Shown: one piece after another, positions 49,690 through 52,393 of the stretch
How the letters are laid out: each line of letters opens with the position of its first letter
Numbering within the stretch: position 1 is the stretch's first letter
From: Blastomonas sp. CACIA14H2
GTDB taxonomy: Bacteria; Pseudomonadota; Alphaproteobacteria; Sphingomonadales; Sphingomonadaceae
Length of the DNA: 52,393 nucleotides
Reading direction: 5' to 3'
Assembly (NCBI GenBank): GCA_000503195.1
Contig: AYSC01000029.1
Span: forward strand, 1-52,393
The notes under the pieces: generated by a model
What the model saw: the letters and a program-made list of their open reading frames with translations, nothing else
Database searches by the model: none
What the model was told of the DNA's origin: nothing
Program-made: the position numbers and the translations under genes

Positions 49690-51612
49690 ATGTCTCGGCA
49701 AAATGGGGGGAATACCAAGGTGCGGAAAGTGAACTGGCGCCAGCTGGGCAAGCTGGTGGTGATGATCGGGCTTGTTCAGGCCCTCTACTGGTTCGTGGTC
49801 GACAAGCCTCTCTTCCGCGCCGATCCGGGCGAAGCTCCTCCGATGGCGGAGATAAGCGAGATCGAGGTAGCACGGCTGCGTTCGCCCAGCCTCGCGGAAG
49901 CGCACCGGGCCACTTATAAGCCGGTCGATATGCCCTGGTTCTACTGTTGCGACAGCGCCGTATTCGCCGTGCGCGGCAACTTCCATGTCGACAGCATTCC
50001 ACCGAACGGGCTGGGCGTCATATCCGATCTGCAGGTCGACAACTACGTGCTCGCCGTCAACGGTACGGTGCTGGTGGCACGGGGACGGATGACGGCGAGA
50101 AATCCCAGTTTCCACGGGCAGATCAAGCATCTCACGCGCATTCCGGCAGGGCTGCTGAAGCCCGGTACCAACAGCTTCATGTATCTGACCGTGCGCGACG
50201 GATTTCCCTATACCGATATCTACCCTCCGCGGATCGCCGATTATGATGCGCTCAATCGGCACAGCGCGCAGCGATTGTTCGTGGTGGGGGATTTCTACCG
50301 CATCAGCGGCATATTGCTCGGGCTGCTTGGGCTTCTGTCGACCATCATGATCTTCCGCTCGGACGACTGGCGTTTCGCGGCATGGCTCAGCGCGCTGTGC
50401 GCAGCCTTCGTGGCCTATATGGCCTACACGACATGGCTCAATCCGCCCTTGGATGGCTGGGGTCGCATGCTGGCCTTTTACGCCATCTATCTGTTCATCC
50501 CCACCGCCTTGCTGTGCTTCATCGACAGCTGGACCCGACACCCGCTGAGGCTCCTGCAGCAGGGAATTCTGGCGACCTATCTCGTCGTCATCGCGATCAT
50601 AGCATGGCACATCTATCGCGTTCCGATGCCGGAGGGCTTTGATCGGCCTGCAATGCTCTGGGTCTGGTGCCTGATGGGATCGGCAGTGCTGGTCATCGGC
50701 CGGCTGCTCTGGCATTTCGCAACATTCGAGGAAGACCGGCTGATCGAAAGCGCCCTCTTGACGGTCATGGCCGTCGCCCTGGTGATCGACGCGCTGTCGA
50801 ACTGGTTTCCCGAATGGGGCGTGCGCGAAGGCAATCTGCTCAACGCGTCTGCCTTTCTGCTGCTGGCCATGACAGCCGCCTTTCTCGCGCGCAATTTCCG
50901 GCTGTTCCAGTCGCAGGGCGCGATCAACGCGTTGCTGCAGGCCAAGGTTGCGCAGCGCGAGGCCGAACTGGTTGAGGCCGCGCAACGCGAGCAGTCACTG
51001 ATCCGTCAACAGGCGTTCGACGAAGAGCGTCGCCGCATCATGCGCGATCTGCACGATGGGCTGGGGAGCCAGCTAATGTCGATCATGCTCTCCGCGCGCG
51101 TCGGCATTGCCGAGCCCGCCGCAGTGGCCGAGGGCCTGCAATCGGTCATCGACGAGATGCGGCTGATGGTCGATTCGATGGATTCGGTCGGGGAATCGTT
51201 GAGTTCGGCACTGGCGACGTTCAAGGCGCGCGTTCAACCCAGGATCGAGGCGACAGGCATCGCGTTCGACTGGCAGGAAAACCCTTCGATCACCGGCATT
51301 GACGGTTTCGGCCCGCGCGACGTGCTGCAGATCTTCCGCGTGCTGCAGGAAGCGGTGACCAATGCGCTCAAGCACGCGCAATGCAGCCGCATTGCGGTCC
51401 AGGCCGTGCGCGAAGGCGACGCGCTGGTCTTTCGCGTCGAAGATGACGGCAAGGGTATCGCTACCACGGGCCAGGCAGGGCGCGGCCTCGGCAACATGCG
51501 GCTGCGTGCAGCGTCGGTGCAGGGCGAGGTCGCGATGGGTCCGGGCGGGAACGGCAAGGGCACGCGCATCACGCTGACTTTGCCGCTGCGCATGACCGAG
51601 CCTGCGGACTGA
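49690..51612 (+). CDS. membrane sensor histidine kinase, NarL-type (HisKA_3)
   Basis: The protein has 640 residues. A first membrane segment (about 20-38) precedes a periplasmic beta-rich region with two adjacent Cys (WFYCCDSAVF). About seven further membrane segments (about 205-410) follow, a 7TM-DISM-like layout. A coiled coil leads to the phosphoacceptor box RRIMRDLHDGLGSQLMSIML and an ATPase domain with VLQEAVTNALKHAQCSRIAV, VEDDGKGI and GRGLGNMRLRA. Such kinases pair with LuxR/NarL regulators, and one follows 54 bases later. GTG at 49720, better spaced from a GGGGGGA sequence, is a possible alternative start. The input signal is unknown. Confidence 0.9.
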   Translation: MSRQNGGNTKVRKVNWRQLGKLVVMIGLVQALYWFVVDKPLFRADPGEAPPMAEISEIEVARLRSPSLAEAHRATYKPVDMPWFYCCDSAVFAVRGNFHVDSIPPNGLGVISDLQVDNYVLAVNGTVLVARGRMTARNPSFHGQIKHLTRIPAGLLKPGTNSFMYLTVRDGFPYTDIYPPRIADYDALNRHSAQRLFVVGDFYRISGILLGLLGLLSTIMIFRSDDWRFAAWLSALCAAFVAYMAYTTWLNPPLDGWGRMLAFYAIYLFIPTALLCFIDSWTRHPLRLLQQGILATYLVVIAIIAWHIYRVPMPEGFDRPAMLWVWCLMGSAVLVIGRLLWHFATFEEDRLIESALLTVMAVALVIDALSNWFPEWGVREGNLLNASAFLLLAMTAAFLARNFRLFQSQGAINALLQAKVAQREAELVEAAQREQSLIRQQAFDEERRRIMRDLHDGLGSQLMSIMLSARVGIAEPAAVAEGLQSVIDEMRLMVDSMDSVGESLSSALATFKARVQPRIEATGIAFDWQENPSITGIDGFGPRDVLQIFRVLQEAVTNALKHAQCSRIAVQAVREGDALVFRVEDDGKGIATTGQAGRGLGNMRLRAASVQGEVAMGPGGNGKGTRITLTLPLRMTEPAD

Positions 51613-51613
51613 C

Positions 51614-51630
51614 ATCCCATAGCATGGTAT
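51614..51630. promoter_or_regulatory. imperfect palindrome before the response-regulator gene
   Basis: ATCCCAT (51614-51620) and ATGGTAT (51624-51630) form a dyad around AGC with one mismatch per arm pair. It lies immediately after the kinase stop and 37 bases before the regulator start. Its left arm, with the preceding C, repeats the CATCCCAT of the inverted repeat at 48044-48078, so the two may be sites for the same regulator. Confidence 0.4.
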
Positions 51631-51666
51631 CTTCGCAACCCGCACGATTCCGGCGATAAGCTCCGC

Positions 51667-52323
51667 ATGACCGACCCCCAAAGCCTCGTGAAACGCATCG
51701 CCATCGTCGAGGACGACCCGATGGTGCGCCAGTATTTCCAGGGCATCATTGCAAGCGAGCCCGGCTATCGCATCATCGGCATGGCTGGCGATCTCGCCGG
51801 CGCCGATGCGCTGCTCGACCAGTCGCCCGACCTGTTCCTGCTCGATATCGGTTTGCCCGACGGACTGGGATACGATCTCGTCCCCGGCATCAAGGCGCGC
51901 ACCCGCGCGAAGGCGTTGATCATCAGCACCTTCGGCGATCGCGATACGGTAGTGAAGGCTATCATGGCGGGCGCGGATGGCTATCTGCTCAAGGACAGCA
52001 GCCCCCAGGTCATCCTCGACGGCATAGCCGCCACGCTCGACGGAGGAGCGCCGGTCAGCCCTGCCGCTGCGATCTACCTGCTCGGTTTCCTCCGCACGGA
52101 GGCCGAACCCGCGGTGCAGGTTCATCCCGAGAGCCGACTGTCACTGCGCGAGACCGAGTTGCTCCAGGCCTTTGCCCGCGGCGAAAGCTACAAGCAGGCC
52201 GCGCGGTCACTGGGCATTTCGCCACACACGGTCGGCACGCACGTCAAGTCGATTTATCGAAAGCTCGAGGTCAACTCGCGCAGCGAGGCCATTCGCGAGG
52301 CCTTCCGGTCGCGCCAGGGCTGA
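51667..52323 (+). CDS. NarL/LuxR-type response regulator
   Basis: The 218-residue protein has an N-terminal receiver domain (IAIVEDDPMVRQYFQGII) with the likely phospho-acceptor Asp in LFLLDIGLPDGLGYDLVPG near residue 58, and Lys in GYLLKDSSPQ. The C-terminal LuxR helix-turn-helix is LSLRETELLQAFARGESYKQ then SLGISPHTVGTHVKSIYRKL. It is the partner of the upstream kinase, and a terminator ends the operon. Targets are not known. The inverted repeat upstream of the Cys-rich genes is a plausible site. Confidence 0.93.
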   Translation: MTDPQSLVKRIAIVEDDPMVRQYFQGIIASEPGYRIIGMAGDLAGADALLDQSPDLFLLDIGLPDGLGYDLVPGIKARTRAKALIISTFGDRDTVVKAIMAGADGYLLKDSSPQVILDGIAATLDGGAPVSPAAAIYLLGFLRTEAEPAVQVHPESRLSLRETELLQAFARGESYKQAARSLGISPHTVGTHVKSIYRKLEVNSRSEAIREAFRSRQG

Positions 52324-52354
52324 TCCGACCGCGGCGCCGGCATACCCAAACGCA

Positions 52355-52381
52355 AAAGGCCCGCCGGGGTGGCGGGCCTTT
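52355..52381 (+). terminator. rho-independent terminator after the two-component operon
   Basis: AAAGGCCCGCC (52355-52365) pairs perfectly with GGCGGGCCTTT (52371-52381) across a 5-base loop. The arms carry an A-tract on the 5' side and T-tract on the 3' side, so it can act on either strand. It begins 32 bases after the response-regulator stop. Confidence 0.88.
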
Positions 52382-52393
52382 GTGCGAACTGCT

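Noticed and set aside
1-52393. CRISPR arrays, insertion sequences, rRNA genes, phage genes
   Set aside because: No regularly spaced repeats, transposase-like proteins, rRNA-like stretches or phage structural genes were recognised.

Overview
The window is GC-rich, densely coded DNA that looks chromosomal and most probably comes from an alphaproteobacterium of the order Sphingomonadales. The evidence is the dusB(nifR3)-ntrB-ntrC-ntrY-ntrX-hfq-hflX order, a fused IspDF, an Hfq made of two tandem Sm domains, many TonB-dependent receptors, and frequent ATGA/GTGA gene overlaps. The genus cannot be fixed from the sequence alone.

Region 1 (1-22,250) is housekeeping. The 3' end of lipA is followed by a RatA/Coq10-like gene, then on the minus strand an ispDF - secreted unknown - cinA-like operon. 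Diverging from it is the nitrogen-regulation operon dusB-ntrBC, then ntrYX, hfq and hflX. A 17-bp palindrome with NtrC-site geometry lies just upstream of dusB. On the minus strand follow mazG, a membrane aspartic protease, a metallo-hydrolase, tatD, metG, holB and tmk (a maturation, translation and replication run). Three cell-wall genes come next (a D,D-carboxypeptidase, rlpA and an MltB-type transglycosylase). The region ends at a tRNA-Ser(UGA).

Region 2 (22,289-38,434) is the accessory region and the most interesting part. It is a 16-kb, all-minus-strand cluster with, in order of transcription: TldE/PmbA, TldD, thioredoxin reductase, thioredoxin, an unknown protein, an AraC regulator, a FecI-type sigma factor, a FecR-like protein reduced to its N-terminal domain, a second unknown protein, a peptide-type ABC permease/ATPase, a TonB-dependent receptor, thioredoxin, a third unknown protein, thioredoxin, and a Cds1-type cysteine desulfhydrase. 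By eye the three unknown proteins (312-322 residues) form one family, two of them clearly and the third distantly, and two directly follow a thioredoxin gene. Outer-membrane receptor, inner-membrane peptide-type transporter, TldD/E peptidase, thiol reduction and cysteine breakdown could form a path for import and dismantling of a disulfide- or thiol-containing peptide. A new ribosomal-peptide biosynthesis cluster is the alternative. No proven precursor gene was found.

Region 3 (38,435-44,289) starts with a 714-bp gap, followed by a very large secreted BNR/Vps10-type beta-propeller protein translationally coupled to a TonB-dependent receptor.

Region 4 (44,468-52,393) is a block of small exported proteins on the minus strand: two LprI-like proteins, two CopC-like beta proteins, three related cysteine-rich secreted proteins (two with a glycine-zipper and poly-lysine-Cys tail), and a DUF4424-like protein. 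A NarL-type histidine kinase/response regulator pair diverges from it and ends in a strong terminator. Related CATCCCAT-type inverted repeats before the response-regulator gene and upstream of the cysteine-rich genes suggest a local regulon.
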